Shown: positions 25,081 to 38,180, counted from the first letter of the stretch. The stretch: DNA of 64,000 nucleotides from Rhytidiadelphus loreus (GCA_947034895.1 OX344762.1:30174760-30238759); one strand, 5' to 3'. Numbers and translations are program-made. Notes: a model not told the origin generated them from the letters alone.

Positions 25081-26603
25081 TCACCGCATTCGATTTTGAG
25101 CCGTACTGCAGGGTTTGAACCGCAATTTTCGCATAGGCAGGAAGGTAGATATCAAGCAAGTACATAGAGCAGCACTTCAAACCATTCATCAAGATGTCTT
25201 TGTATACTGATGAGGTAGCTGATTCCTGGCACCACGACTTCTACTGTTCCCCAGGATTTTTTTCGGCATGACTCAGACTGGCGTAGTTCAGAGAGTGCAG
25301 TCTTGGGAACTTGAGGTGAAGCTTGGTGTCATCTCGTTGTAACGTAGGTGTGATTAAGTTAAGTTGGTATGAGACTGGGCACAAGCCATTTGCAAATTGC
25401 AACTCCAATTCTGCTACCAGGCAGTGGGTTTACAGTGAGTGTGGATTTTTATGTCCAAGCGTCCTTTTTCGGTTACCACGAGTTGTTAAGATTGTGGAAT
25501 TTTCTCCACGAACATGAGTGCCACGTGGAGTGCGATGGCGCTTTACCTACTGTGCATGACATTCTCTCCTGCTTCCACGTCTATCCTGCATGACTCCAGT
25601 TGCAACGTCCGTAGTGACGCAACAGTGCTTTATCCGGGCCTCTTCATTGCCACAGCTTGGTTCAGGGAGTCGCTTTTAGGCAGTCCTGCAACGGCAAAGG
25701 GATATCAAAGTACAGTACTGTTTTGTGTAGGTCTTGCGACGCAGCAATTCGGATAAATGTGAGCCATTTCCACATATTCGAAACCCCTTTCAATCATAAG
25801 CGTACTTGCATGCATGTGGAGGTTGTCCTATCATCAAACAAATTGGAGAAGGTATTCCCGTGCAGGTCAAAGGAAATTTAATTACTATGCGTGACAATCA
25901 AATTCGGCATAATCTTCCAGCATTTTTGTGTAAGCAAGGACATATCATCTTGTGACTAGTGCGAGGTGATGTGGATCTTTCAAAATCTGACGAGAAAACT
26001 CACTTTCGGCACCTCGGCACCTCTTTGCCGAATCTGAGAGACAATAACCATCGACATTTTCTGAGGCTAACTTGAATTCGGTCTTCCCTTTCCAAGCAGT
26101 ACAATATGTTACTGATCTGTTACTACTAAACATAAATAAGAGATAGGAATGGATGAGAAGAAAAGATCTTTCAGAAAACACATCGTCTTTCAAGTTCTTA
26201 AATAAAATCAAAGTAAAATACAATCAAGATTCCAAGTTCTGGAACGATACAGATCGAACACTGCACCGGAAATTTTCTCGCTCAATTTCTTCGTTAAAAA
26301 CGCTCATGTGGCCTGCCATTTCCCAGACTCTACACTTTGGGATACCATCTTCAAGGCCTGCCAAATGCAAGGACAAAGAATCTATCCAGATATAAAGTCA
26401 TGCACTATGATCATGATTTATCTCTCTCTTCTTCAGATCAGAAGACCTGGACATGCCTTCAAGGAACAGTCCCTATCATAAATATGCAGAAGAAAAGGTA
26501 ACCCCGCTTGCATTGTGCTAGCAATATGTTGGCCTCGTGACAACACTAACTTCCTCTGCTCACTCGTGAAAAATATGTTCCATTGAACCTGCACTTTCTG
26601 ACT
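25081..26603. other. Intergenic region between convergent BCH and L27 genes
   Basis: This stretch should hold the 3' untranslated regions of both genes. Open frames of 60-80 codons occur, but none is protein-like. A second perfect CCACGTGG palindrome occurs at about 25521-25528. Confidence 0.5.
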
Positions 26604-29244
26604 TTAAACCCCAGACAGCGTGGTCACATGGGCAGAAGCATTCTCTGCAGTTTTGGTGCTAAGTTCGCTATAGGCAGGGTGGATGGGAGGACCGCCAGTG
26701 GGCTCAACGTGGACCCATTTGCGGCCTGTCAAAGGATCCTTGGCGAACTTTACCTGTCCACCCGCAAGAGCAAAGAGGGTATGATCTCGGCCCATGCCTA
26801 CAAAATCGCCGGGGTGAAAACGTGTGCCGCGCTGCCGGACAATAATATTTCCTGGAATTACCTTCTGCAGCGAAGAACATTCAATATAAGAAGCCCTGCA
26901 GACATTAGATCAAATATCCAAGACTTGATGCACCCCAATTACGATGGACCGTATAAGGCAGAGGACATTCCACCAACACGATTACTTAGAGGACTTACTT
27001 TATTTAGTCCCTACTATCAGTTTCCAAGAAGCGCTCAGTGGAAGAAGAAGTCGTTTTGATGATTTGCCCACAGTACTCCGTTGAGCACTTCACAAAAGCC
27101 TCACGGCATTATCATCATAGCGCTGACCCAACAAGAATGTGACAAAGAATAAGATGTGGTCCCTACTTAAAACGGACCAAGGTGATGGGCTCCAAAGAGC
27201 TTGCCGGGTCTGTGAAGCAGTGACATGCCTACAGCGCTTGCGCACTGTAAGCCCATCCGTTTGTGAAGAGTAACTAACGAGGTAGAGAAATAACATCTCA
27301 GCCTCTACTCTATTATCTTCACGTGACTCAAACCACATGAAAATACTGAATATATGAAATGCGATAAGCATTATACCGCACTCACAGGCTGGATACGCAT
27401 CCTCAATGTTCCACTTTAGATACAGCCATATGGTCTAGGAGACATACGCATGCACGGGCACGCACCTTCCGTACAAATGTAGCACATCAAAGAACATGAA
27501 AATATAATATTGGTCGAGTGGTATGCTTGCTCGGATCAGCGGGTTAACTATCATATGGGATGCGAAACTACGTTTCTGTCCCCGTATCAAGTCTGTTGAG
27601 CTTGACGAAATTTTCTTGTCGTCATTGCAAGCATAGCCATCTCTTACCACTTCAAAACAAGAGCTCAGTCTTTGACCAGTTTATCATTCACAGATCTCAG
27701 AAGCAGAACTGGCATTAGACTGGTGTTTGGAATCATCATGGCTCGACTTGAAATCTCTGGCAAATGATTGTTAATGACAGGCATAGAATCTCTGCCTAAC
27801 TGCCCACTCGCCGAACATTCTAGCATATTCCACCATTCAAGCACTGCGCACAGAGCACAGAGCACAGAGCGACAGCATTGTACACACGGGAATGCAGTCA
27901 ACCCTAACCCCCCAAAACGAAATCAAGTAGCTCGGATAGCGTAAAGGATCAGTTTTTCTGGCTTGGCTCGTTCGAGCTAAATAGCACAATTGGAATCAGC
28001 TTCGATCATCCGGGGAAATATCCTCATCTCCGTAACGCATTGAACCACTAGCCACAAATAGAAAATTGAACTGCATGAAACTCAAAAAACCCGTAATCTC
28101 CAATGACCAGAATTCCGCGATCTAAAAGTAACCAATTTTGAAAAATATAATTCAAACGGGGCCACTTACTATATGATTGAAAACGATGCTTAACATTGCA
28201 TGTAATGGTAAAAAACAAATAAATAACAATTTCAACAAAAAAAAAGCCCATATGTTCCTCTGAAAAGTGCTAGAAAATCATGAGGCCCAATTAGAGGCCA
28301 AGAGGCCAAAGAGGACCATATAGACCCTAGATGCGAAAAGCTGCGAACTCTGGAATAGTAGGGCAAGTGCATGCAGCAGCCCATTCACCGTGAAAGGAGT
28401 TCTACGGTTGTCTGGCCGCTGCCACACAATGACGAATCATACTGCGACGGTCACTCTGAGCACCGCATCATCCAGAAAATCTTATGTCAAGCTTGTTCTC
28501 AAAAGCACACGGTGCTAGCTACGTCCGAGAACCTCAGAATCAAAAACAAGAATCGTCAAACATAACACTCGCCATTACGAATACCAATGCAATTGCAAAA
28601 GAGCAACCGACAACGACTCAACGAGGGCAAAATTAGGGAAAAAAGAGAAGGCTTTCTACGAAGATCGGGAGGGACCCAAATTGGGCAGAAAGATTGCCAT
28701 CTCTAAACAATCGACCCGAGCTAAAGAAATTACGACCCGAGACGACAGAGAATATCCCCAATCGTTCACCACAACAAACGAAAACCTGGTGAGAAAAAAT
28801 TGAAAAAAGACAAGGGGAAGTAGGGAACCTGGCCCCCGTATTTCTTCACACCAAGATTCTTAGGTTTCGAATCACGTCCATTCTGCGTGGAGCCTCCTGC
28901 CTTCTTCGTAGCCCACCTTCGGAACAACAAACTGGAACCCCCTGCTCCTTCGCCACCTACCACATCTGCCAAACACGACGTCACCTCAAGATAAAAAAAA
29001 CGCCGCCAAGAATTCCGACCCAACCCTCGACTGAAGACGACCTCGTAAATATCTGACGACGATCTCAAACCCGCAAATCAGCAAGATAACAGAAAGAAGT
29101 GACGAAATCGCGAACGAGGAGGAAAATCTTCGTTACGAAATCAAAAGTCTCACAAAAAGTGGAGAACGTACCCGCAGTGTAACTAGTGGGGAGCCAAGAT
29201 ACAGCCTCGGAGAAACGCTTGGCAAGCTGCGCAACTCGGGCCAT
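26604..29244 (-). CDS. MRPL27: Mitochondrial-type large-subunit ribosomal protein bL27
   Basis: Three exons on the minus strand, 29244-29172, 28965-28829 and 26864-26604, give a 156-residue protein. The sequence shows the bL27 core: [18 protein letters not shown], then the N-(I/L)GVKKYGGQ segment, then [20 protein letters not shown] and RDHTLFAL. bL27 sits at the peptidyl-transferase centre of bacterial-type ribosomes. The [11 protein letters not shown] context after an Arg-rich N-terminal extension is typical of plant mitochondrial L27 and unlike the plastid form, so mitochondria are the inferred site. Exon 1 encodes the targeting extension starting [14 protein letters not shown]. Intron 2 is unusually long for this window (1.96 kb) and contains a small (CACAGAG)n tandem near 27850-27870. 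A near-identical inverted copy of intron 1 plus exon 2 lies at 32506-32876. Confidence 0.93.
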
Positions 29245-30621
29245 GATCGATCAACCGATAGATGCTTGAGATTCTGGAGACCTTATACGCAGAGCAAAAC
29301 CCTAACACCTTAAAACCCTAAATTCTGCATCCTGTCCAACCATCAGCTACGTAAAAGACGACACCATTCCGAAGGAATTTCTTTACTTGAAATTTGGTCT
29401 GATTTTTTAATCACTCAAATTGGTGCTAAATCTAGTTGGAAGTTAAAAAATGAAAAATGAATTTTATATGTAAAAGTTCTCAAGGTCAAAGTTAAAATCA
29501 GTAGATTTTTTTGGCCATGGTTTTCATTTTCTGTTTTTTGGACACTATGGAATGGGGAAACACTTTTTCTTTCGATTTAGTTGGGCATGGTTTGGAGAAC
29601 AAATTTGGAATTGAGTCATCTTACTTCCTAGTCATGTAAGATGAACCCATTCATTTTTCCAAACTGTTGGTTGAATTTTTTTTTTAAAACAAGCACAATA
29701 TTGGTCTATATTTTACAAATTTTGTCTATTTAAAAAATAGAGAGAGATAAAGAATATCAATTTAAAACCTATCCATAATTGATATCTCCGGATATTCGTT
29801 GGTTTAGTACAAGTTTTTTCAAGATAGTAATTTGGCCTTGGCTATTTGATGACTTATTGAATGTTGAATGATTTGTATTATGTGTTTTAGGGGGCCTTGA
29901 TCTTAGAGTGATGTTGCAAATGTTTTATATCCAATGGGTGACCTTGATGAAGTTTGTTGGATGAAAAGATATATTTTACCATCCAATTAGGGGGGAATTG
30001 CCTAAAAACATTTTAAATAGTTCAATTATGTTGAAAATTTCCTAGTTGTGGCAATATTGACTTTTGAACAAAAAAAGATGCTTAATCCAAGGATTGTTCT
30101 TGTATTTTGGCCACTTCTTGCTTTTTAATTTTGATGTGAAATTTAGCCATATAAATTATTTTTTTTGAATTTGAGCCTCACTAATGAAATGAAGTGTATT
30201 AAGTTTGATTTCTACTCCAATTCTAAAGATTTTTTTAAAATTCAATATTTTATTGTAATTTGAACTTTGGACCTATAACCATTTTTTAATTTATTCTTTA
30301 AAGATAGGATAACTTCAATTATGATATTTTAGACAATAATATACATCTATGTTGATTTTTTTTAATAAAATTTCATGCATATTGTGTATTTAGTATGAGT
30401 TTCTTTTAAATAGTTCAAACAAGTTTCAAAATTTAATAAATTATAGAAAGGATGTGATTTTATCTCTAAAAAGATAAGGTTTCATTCACATATGATTGCA
30501 AGATGGCAACAAACATACAATAGTGAGAAACTATGAAATTTGAATATGTAGTTATAGGTGTATCCTTTTAAGGTTAAACTCTAAGAAGGCTTGGTGGGAA
30601 GAATGATGTCAATCTAGAACT
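29245..30621. other. Upstream region of L27, then AT-rich intergenic DNA
   Basis: The first roughly 150 bp should contain the L27 promoter and leader (TTAAAACCCTAA-rich sequence at 29310-29325). The rest is AT-rich with no coding signal. Confidence 0.45.
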
Positions 30622-31439
30622 TTAACCCCAAAGCGTCAAACAGGACATAAAGTGTCCTCGTAGTTTTTTGGGAGGACAGAACTTACAGTTCGAGGCGTCA
30701 ATTGAAAAAGTATTCTACAGATGTCTGGTAGATCTTCGAGAGTTATTCCCAATGACATCTTCCATTCAATAATCCGATGAATTCTCAATTTTTGGGACAC
30801 ATTTGAATTTTAGGACTACCAAAAAACTAGTGTTGTGAGCCACGCTAAGTAAGCATTAGGGTTCATGAAGGAGTTTGGTAGTGTTGGGTGTTTTCTATCC
30901 AAAAACTACAAATCAGAGCGTCCAATTCATTTCAAATTTTTTTTCACTGCTTGTACTTGAAAGATTTTGAGTTGCACCAAAGCGATTATCCAAAATATGT
31001 GCTCTCCCTTTGTATTTTTTTTTGAAATTCAAGAATGTGGAAGTCACCATGTGGACATGCTTGTCTTACGTCAAGGATTTGAAGTTTTTTCAATTTTCTC
31101 AAGTGGACTCGGTAGATTATGTTGCAGTCTAGAACTTTGTAGTTTATTGTTAGCGCTATTTCAATGTCCTCCACAGGTGAAACGACCCCGACATGAACTT
31201 TTGTGCCAAATCAGTGATTTTTTGTTGCACTGTACCATCCTAAACGGGAAGAAAAAAGCAACATGAAAGAGGATTTTACGGTTGATTTTTTTTGACGACG
31301 TACAGGTGCAAACGATCGATTGGATTGCATGGTCAGATGCATCTGGAAGTCCTCAGATGCTATTGAAGTAACATTTATATTTGAACAACTCTTTTCAGTT
31401 CAATGCCCGCCTGGAAATTGGATGTCACTTTGGGGTTAA
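30622..31439. mobile_element. TTAA-flanked MITE, 818 bp
   Basis: It starts TTAACCCCAAAGCGTC and ends GATGTCACTTTGGGGTTAA, an inverted repeat beginning CCCCAAAG with TTAA outside. A 99-codon open frame inside (30967-31266) shows no similarity to transposases. The element lies between the L27 gene and its partial inverted copy. Confidence 0.65.
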
Positions 31440-32447
31440 AGGGATAATAAAATTGACATAATATCATCAATTTTGTAAGATTTTTTTATACACACTATGA
31501 CATAACTAACTAGTCCAATGCTTTGTACAAAGATTATTAAACATATATTTCTTTTGCACAAAATATGTTGGCTTGATAAATAATAGAGATTATTTTTACT
31601 TTTGTACACTAGGAGACTTCTAAATTGGTTGAAGTTAAAATAACAAGAAATAGTTGTGTGCGTTAAACGGGGTGTTAAAGCAACATTCTAAACACATGCC
31701 TTGTCTTTGGGACTTGATGAGGGTTTGCTCTATAAATAAAAATGCTCAAATACACAATCCTACTTTGCCAATTGTAAAAAAGAAAAAAAACATCACGTGT
31801 CAATAAAATAGTCACCTTACACAACGGTGATAAGACAACTCAATTTGTGGAAGTACACTAAAAAACTTTCAATTTGACTACTTAGAAGACAATCATATCA
31901 AAAAGTCAAATAGATTGAATGTAAGACAAATATGCTACAACCAACAACAAGTGTGACAAGTGTAGGACATACTGGAGAGCATCATTGAAGAGGTCAAATT
32001 TAAAGGACGTGACAAAATGAGTGAGTGTAGACAAGGAGTCATATTAAAAAAAATGGCAACTTTTTCTTTTGATACCCTTATATTTCACTTTAAAATTACC
32101 CCCTATTTTGGCATACTAATTATTGGATGTGGAATCCCAATTTACAAGTTCAAATTTTAATAAAAAAAAGAGCAAAAGACCATCAAAATAATTACTCGTA
32201 CCAAATCTCTACTTACCTTCAGTTGAGTTGACTTGAATTGACATGTTCATTTTTCATCGATGACATTCATCCAATGCCGACGCGGAAGCTGTCTGTCCTA
32301 TTTGAAAGAGCTTCAAGCCTACGCTTCACCGTCCACCCTTCCCTCTGAAAGGTTTTGCAATTGCTCCGTTACAGCATTCGAAGCTCACTTCCATCCTTTG
32401 ACGATTCGGTTTGTCTACGATCAACCTCATGCGAAAAATCCGATGCA
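31440..32447. other. AT-rich intergenic DNA
   Basis: No gene or bounded element is recognised. The last 200 bp become less AT-rich towards the Ku80 upstream region. Confidence 0.45.
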
Positions 32448-32985
32448 ATTTTAGTTTGTGAAGTCTCGAATTTCTTTTCAATTTTTGGAGTGAGGTGGAG
32501 GCTGTGCGGGTACGTTCTCCACTTTTTGTGAGACTTTTGATTTCGTAACGAAGATTTTCCTCCTCGTTCGCGATTTCGTCACTTTTTTCTGTTATCTTGC
32601 TGATTTGCGGGTTTGAGATCGTCGTCAGATATTTACGAGGAAGACAGTCGCGGGTTGGGTTGGAATTCTTGGCGGCGTTTTTTTTATCTTGAGGTGACGT
32701 CGTGTTTGGCAGATGTGGTAGGGGGCGAAGGAGCAGGGGGTTCCAGTTCGTTGTTCCGAAGGTGGGCTACGAAGAAGGCAGGAGGCTCCACGCAGAATGG
32801 ACGTGATTCGAAACCTAAGAATCTTGGTGTGAAGAAATACGGGGGCCAGGTTCCCTACTTCCCCTTGTCTTTTTTTGAGAACAACTCCAAAGATGCAGTT
32901 ACTGCATTATACACAATCCAAATTTTAGTTTGTGAAGTCTCGAATTTCTTTTCCAGGTTTGTAAACTTTTGGAGTGAGGTGGAGG
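32448..32985 (+). repeat. Duplicated Ku80-upstream segment flanking an insertion
   Basis: The sequence ATTTTAGTTTGTGAAGTCTC...GGAGTGAGGTGGAGG is present at 32448-32501 and again at 32922-32985. The copies differ by an indel of about 10 bases. The L27-derived block lies exactly between them. The arrangement looks like an insertion that duplicated its target, or filler DNA at a repaired break. Confidence 0.8.
32506..32876 (+). pseudogene. Partial inverted copy of the mitochondrial L27 gene (intron 1 plus exon 2)
   Basis: This block matches the reverse complement of 28803-29175 with only a few substitutions and one small indel. It begins at the exon 1 donor of L27 (GCGGGTACG) and ends just beyond exon 2. 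The exon 2 equivalent, 32713-32849, keeps its 137-base length, its reading frame (with one Leu-to-Ser change) and both splice sites, but exons 1 and 3 are absent, so L27 cannot be made from it. It lies in sense orientation about 160 bp before the Ku80 start codon. It could therefore contribute promoter or spliced leader sequence to Ku80 transcripts; that is inference. Confidence 0.88.
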
Positions 32986-33033
32986 TGGTTCGACTGCTTC
33001 GATTGTGCCAACGTCTCGGTGTTTGGGAGGACG

Positions 33034-36000
33034 ATGGCGAGAAGCAAGGTACAATCGGAGCAATTGCTACTTCTCCTGTTAAATGCTTGCTTAATTTCTT
33101 GCATTGATTTCTTCATCAATTTTTGTTGCATGTGTTTCGCTGGCATGTAGGAGATTTTCTTTGGTAGGTTCCATAAGTTCAGTGAGTGCGACATTTCTGG
33201 TACTCTTTTGGTAATCTAGATGCTAGTGGAGGATAATGAATGTGCTTTGGATTATCTAGGTCTCCTTATACCACTTTGATTTCGCCATGTCAAACATTAG
33301 GTCTGTAAAATGGTTCCATGAGTATTTGCTATTCTTGCGTTCATTGTAGAATTCTTCTCAAACCTTGGGTCATGTTCAGCTAATTTTGCTTTAGGTTTTT
33401 TGTTTTTTTGTTAAATGCAAGGGTTTAAACTTGCGGAGGTTCTTTGGATACTAGTTGGAATATTCCTCCACGAGTGTCTGTAATCAGAAAATGTTGAAAC
33501 AAACGAACATGCTGTAGTTTGAACGCGAAATTGTGGATCTGTATGTACTCGTTTTATTGCATAATTTGATGCAGCTTAGTGGTGGAATGCCAGGAAACGT
33601 TGATGATACTGCTGGATGTGAGTCCAAGTATGCATCCCTATCTGCCTGCTGCGTCGAAGTGCATAGCTACTCTAGTGCACAGAAAGGTAAGGCATGTCTT
33701 TTTCACATGATTCACTTTGTAAAGGCTTCTTCAGATTGCACAGGTTGATTCAACAAGTCTGAGATAATTAGCTTAGATTTGAAGCAACATCATGTGCAAG
33801 TAGGTTGAGATAATGGGCTAAAATAATCCATGTCATTCATGAGACCTTACGACTCGTGTGATGTAACAAGTGACCAGAGTAGCTTAAACCTGGTCATCTG
33901 AATTATTGTAGTATGCCACACAGGAGCCGTGTAATGTGCCACCTCTGTATGCTCATTCTTGTTACTTGGACATTGAACAAGTAAAGTTGACATTGAATAA
34001 TAATTGATTTTTGCACCAATCAAGGGGTAGGACCTCTTGTGCTTGTTTATCTCAAAGCGTCACCTTGTACAATGTAGAGTGGCCCTACTTGCACAGTTTG
34101 AGCTACAACTTTGTCACTGCATTTAACTTTTCACAGCTGAGGAGATTATGGGTTTCATTTTGTGTTATGACACAAGTTTTACTATTTTCATTTTTCTCAT
34201 ATTTGTAAGTGGTATCGTCTTAGGAATATGAACATGGGTGGAAGGACTTTTTTTTTGCAGCTCCTGCTAAGTAAGAACGACGAGCTTGGACTTGTCTATT
34301 TTGGTGCAAGTGGTAAGCCCTCTTTTACAAGTGCTCGAGATTGTGTATATGCTCCTGTCTATCCTTGTTATGCTCGGCCTTAGTAATTTTTTTCGATTTT
34401 TCTTTTCAATTTACTCGTTATCTTGATTGGAATTGCCTTATATTGCTACTGATCTTGTTTCGAGTTTCTACAAGATTCTGAGTTATGTCGAAACTGAACT
34501 TCGAGCAGACACGGACAATGACCTGAATAAGGAGCTGGAAGGTTACGAAAATATTGTAGTTGCAGAGCCTATTGCTGTTGTTTCTCAAGATCTAGCAGAT
34601 CGCTTGGAGAATGTTCCACGTGGATTTGGTGCAAGTGACTGTATCCTTTTTTCTGTCCCAAGTTTGGGGATAACGGTTTGGGGATAACTCTAGCTTTTAT
34701 TTGCGTGCGGAAAGAGGAGTTTGTACCAAAGGCCTTCCTTGACAAACTTGATTAGTTTTGGATGCCATCGTGGTGGGTTGTGACTTGTTAATGAAAAAGC
34801 TGGGTGAAAATAAGAAGGCCAACAAGCGCCTCTGTCTCATTACCGATGCTGCTTTCCCAGTCAGAGAGCCGGCTGCAGGAACAGTAGACGAGCAAGCGAA
34901 AAACATAGCTGAGCGTATGGGAGAACAGGGTATCAAGTTGGATGCTGTTGTAGTTCGTATTGGTCAAAACTTTCTAACAAACTCTGCTGCACTGCAGAAG
35001 AATGAGTCTCTCTTAGAAATCTTCAAACTCCATACTCAAACTGAGGTGGGAACTGCACGGACTGCATTATCTATGCTGGGAATTATTAGGTCTCGCGTTG
35101 TTTCACCTACAACTTTATATCGTGGCGACTTTGAGCTTACTCCGACCTTGGTTCTGAAGGTTTCATTTTAACCCTTTCGCAGTTTCTGTTAGTGAATTCT
35201 TATAGAGCCCGCTGGATGGTTATCTTATTGGGAAGTGCAAAGTTGTACCTCTTCGACTGATTAGCTTCTGAAAATGTTGCTGTGCTGCAAAGACGGGGGT
35301 AATCTCTTTTTCGGGATACGCCTCTGCAGACACATCGATTTTACGGTGTGGATGGTTCAATTGCTGCATTAGGTTCTTGTCCTTGATGGGCCTGATCGTT
35401 TCATGCACTTTTGAGATTATATTTTTTGTAGGATAGTGTGAGTTCAAGAAAATAAATTGTAGTGCGTCGTTTCTTACGTAATAATGTTGCAGTTGCGACC
35501 AGTTTTTCCATTGCAAGTCTGATGTTAATTGTTTTAGTTCATGTATCTTAGTGAATGTATCTTAGTCAATGCTTTCTGCAGGTATGGGTGTACAAAAAGA
35601 CTGCGCAAGAAAAATTTCCTACACTAAAAAAATATTCTGACCAAGCACCCACTTCTGACCCTTATGCAACCCGTGAAGTAAAGGTAGACACCGAGTACAA
35701 AAGCGCAGAGAATCCAGATGTTTCTATTCCTCCTGAGCAACGGACCAAAGCGTACAAGTATGGGAAGAATTACGTCCCTATTGGTGGAGCCATTGAGGAT
35801 GCTTTTAAGTTCAAACCGGCGAAGGGTGTTAAGCTTATGGGCATTGTTAAACTCTCTGAAATTCCTCGGTGTGTTGATATTCTTAACCTCCTTCATCACC
35901 CTTGTTTGTGCGGATTGTCTATCTTGAATCATCTTTCGTGAATAAGTGCTTAAGTAGTTTTAGGACTTTTGTACCAGGACCAATCTCCTTGATCTTTGCC

Positions 36001-38180
36001 CTCCTCTCAAGTAAGCTATATATGGCTCTGATGTAGGCATTACTTTCTGAAGGAGTCCAACATGTTTGTTCCGGATCCTGGACATGAAAAGTCTATTGTA
36101 GCAGTATCAGCCCTTGCTCGAGCCATGAAGGAGTTTAATTATGGAGCTCTAGTGCGTTGTGTATGGAGACAAGGACAAACCAATCTTGTCATGGGGGTTC
36201 TTCTGCCATTTGTATCTGACCAAGAAAATGTGGTCAGTAATATATCTTCTGATATGCTACTAATTAACTAGATATGTAATGAATGTGAGTAGTTCTGCAA
36301 GGGATTTATCCGTTATTGAAGGCATAAATTCATTTGATGACAGGCTGATGGTTTTTACTTCAATGTCGTTCCTTTTGCTGACGACATGCGGGAGTTTCAA
36401 TTTAAGTCTTTTAGCTCTGTGCCCGAGTCTTTGCAACCAAGCATGCAACAGCAAGACGCTGCAGACAATCTGGTTCGTATGCTGGACCTTTCTCCTGATG
36501 AAGACGAAGAGCTGCTTCAGCCTGAACAAACAGTTAATCCAGTTCTGCAGGTGAGAATGATTCTTCCCCAATTCCGTCTGGTATAAATATTCCAATGGAA
36601 CCTTTTTGCAATCCATCCACTGGATCATCTCTTTCAAGAAGGGTAGTGTTCATTACTACCTTCTAATCTCCGCCACTGAGCACGCTTCAATACGTAACTT
36701 ATCGTGCTTTGTGACAGATCCCTTGTTTTGTTCGGCTTTTTTATTAAAATTAATAAGCAAAATGTTTGTGTGCTTTTGGCAGAGGTTCTACTATTTTCTG
36801 CACCTACGATCTCTCAACCCAGAGGCCGAGGTTCCTCCACTCGATGAAGCCTTGCACTCATTAGTGGAGCCAGATCCACTGTTCCTAGCTGAAAGTGAAT
36901 ATGGAATTCGTCATTTCTGCAAAGAGCTGACATTGACACCAAACGTCCAGGTCTGGTGTTGCCTTCTTCGTTTTCTCGTTTTAACTACTTGGGTGTCATC
37001 CAGTGCTGTGAGGTGGTGATCTGGGTTGCAGCGTTGTGAGGTGGTGATTGATCTAAGACGAGAAGCTTGCATTTCTGTGCCTTAGAACCCTTAACATGCG
37101 GTAGCTGACTTTAGCTATGTAACCAGAAATTTTGTGAGTAACATGGGAAAGCGTCTGTAATATTGGTTGGTGATCAGCTGAGTTGCGACTGCATTGTCTT
37201 TAGGGTGGTAAGCAGCTACTGAATTCATGATTGCATCTTGTTTTTCCTTACTCTGTTCTTGAACAGAAGGTGAAGAAGTCTTTTTGGAGAGACGAACAAA
37301 AGGATGAGAAAGTACTGCAAATTAAAGATGAAGGAGCTGCCATGGAAGTGGATTCTGCGGGACTTGGGCCTGTGTCCTTCAGCAGCCTTGCTTCGAGAAA
37401 AGTTGAGGAAGTTGGGAGTGCAAATCCTGTGGCTGATTTTGAGGCACTGTTGGCTCGTCGGGACAGCTCGGAATGGGTTGGGAAAGCTATCCAAGGGATG
37501 GAAAAAATGATCATAGATCTCCTAGATTCTGCGTACAATGGCAACACGTACGAAAAGGCACTTGCATGTTTGGTCGCTCTGCGATCTGGCTGTGTAATCC
37601 AGGAGGTAAAAAAATATGTCAGCTGTCCTTTTCGTGTGTCTACTTAGCTTTGAAGCCATTTCACTAAGCGAGGGTTTTCGAGGTCGTATTTCTGTACGAG
37701 TGCGTACTGTGTAGGGTGTATTTGCTTTCGCCTGAGGCGGCCATTTTCATCTCTTTGCTATGTTGTGCATGAAGTGATTCTTTTTTGTGGTTTTCGTAGG
37801 AACCATTGAAATTTAATTCTTTCCTCCATAGTTTAGCAACCAAGGGAAGATCGAAGCGGTTTCAAGATTTTTGGCAACAAGTAGTCGGCAGAAAGATCAC
37901 TCTAATTTCCAAGGATGAAGCACCCGACAGGTACTAATCTTTTTTCGCATTCTATTTGTGAATCTCCAGGGAGATTTTTTTCTTTATTTTAAATTATTTT
38001 AACTTTTAACTTTTTATTTTCTTAATCAAACTCATTTCTAACCAATTTTTACTTTGGGAACACAGCAATGTTGGAGCTGCGGAAGCTGCATCGTTTCTGA
38101 CTGGTGAAAAGGTGGAAGTGAAGGAAGAATCTGCAGAAGAGATCGATGAAATGGAAGCTCTTCTTGCTGAAGCCTTGTGA
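33034..38180 (+). CDS. KU80: Ku80, DNA double-strand-break end-binding subunit
   Basis: Twelve exons join in frame to 712 residues: 33034-33048, 33594-33686, 34261-34312, 34509-34640, 34756-35159, 35582-35868, 36037-36232, 36344-36550, 36783-36950, 37267-37605, 37800-37930 and 38066-38180. Ku80 pairs with Ku70 to form the ring that loads on broken DNA ends, starts non-homologous end joining and helps protect telomeres in the nucleus. Visible family features are the N-terminal von Willebrand-like strand [22 protein letters not shown], the LYRGDFEL and VWVYKK segments, [50 protein letters not shown] and NPVLQRFYY of the beta-barrel and arm. A C-terminal helical region follows ([18 protein letters not shown]). 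Order and length match plant Ku80. The first exon encodes only MARSK. The protein ends in an acidic amphipathic tail. The 5' flank contains the inserted L27 fragment. Confidence 0.95.

Noticed and set aside
30967..31266. 99-codon frame inside the 818-bp TTAA element as a transposase remnant
   Set aside because: No DDE-type motifs and far too short. The composition follows the element.
32613..33107. 164-codon frame as a separate gene
   Set aside because: It is intron 1 plus exon 2 of the L27 copy read through into Ku80 leader and intron. The upstream part corresponds to intron in the original gene.
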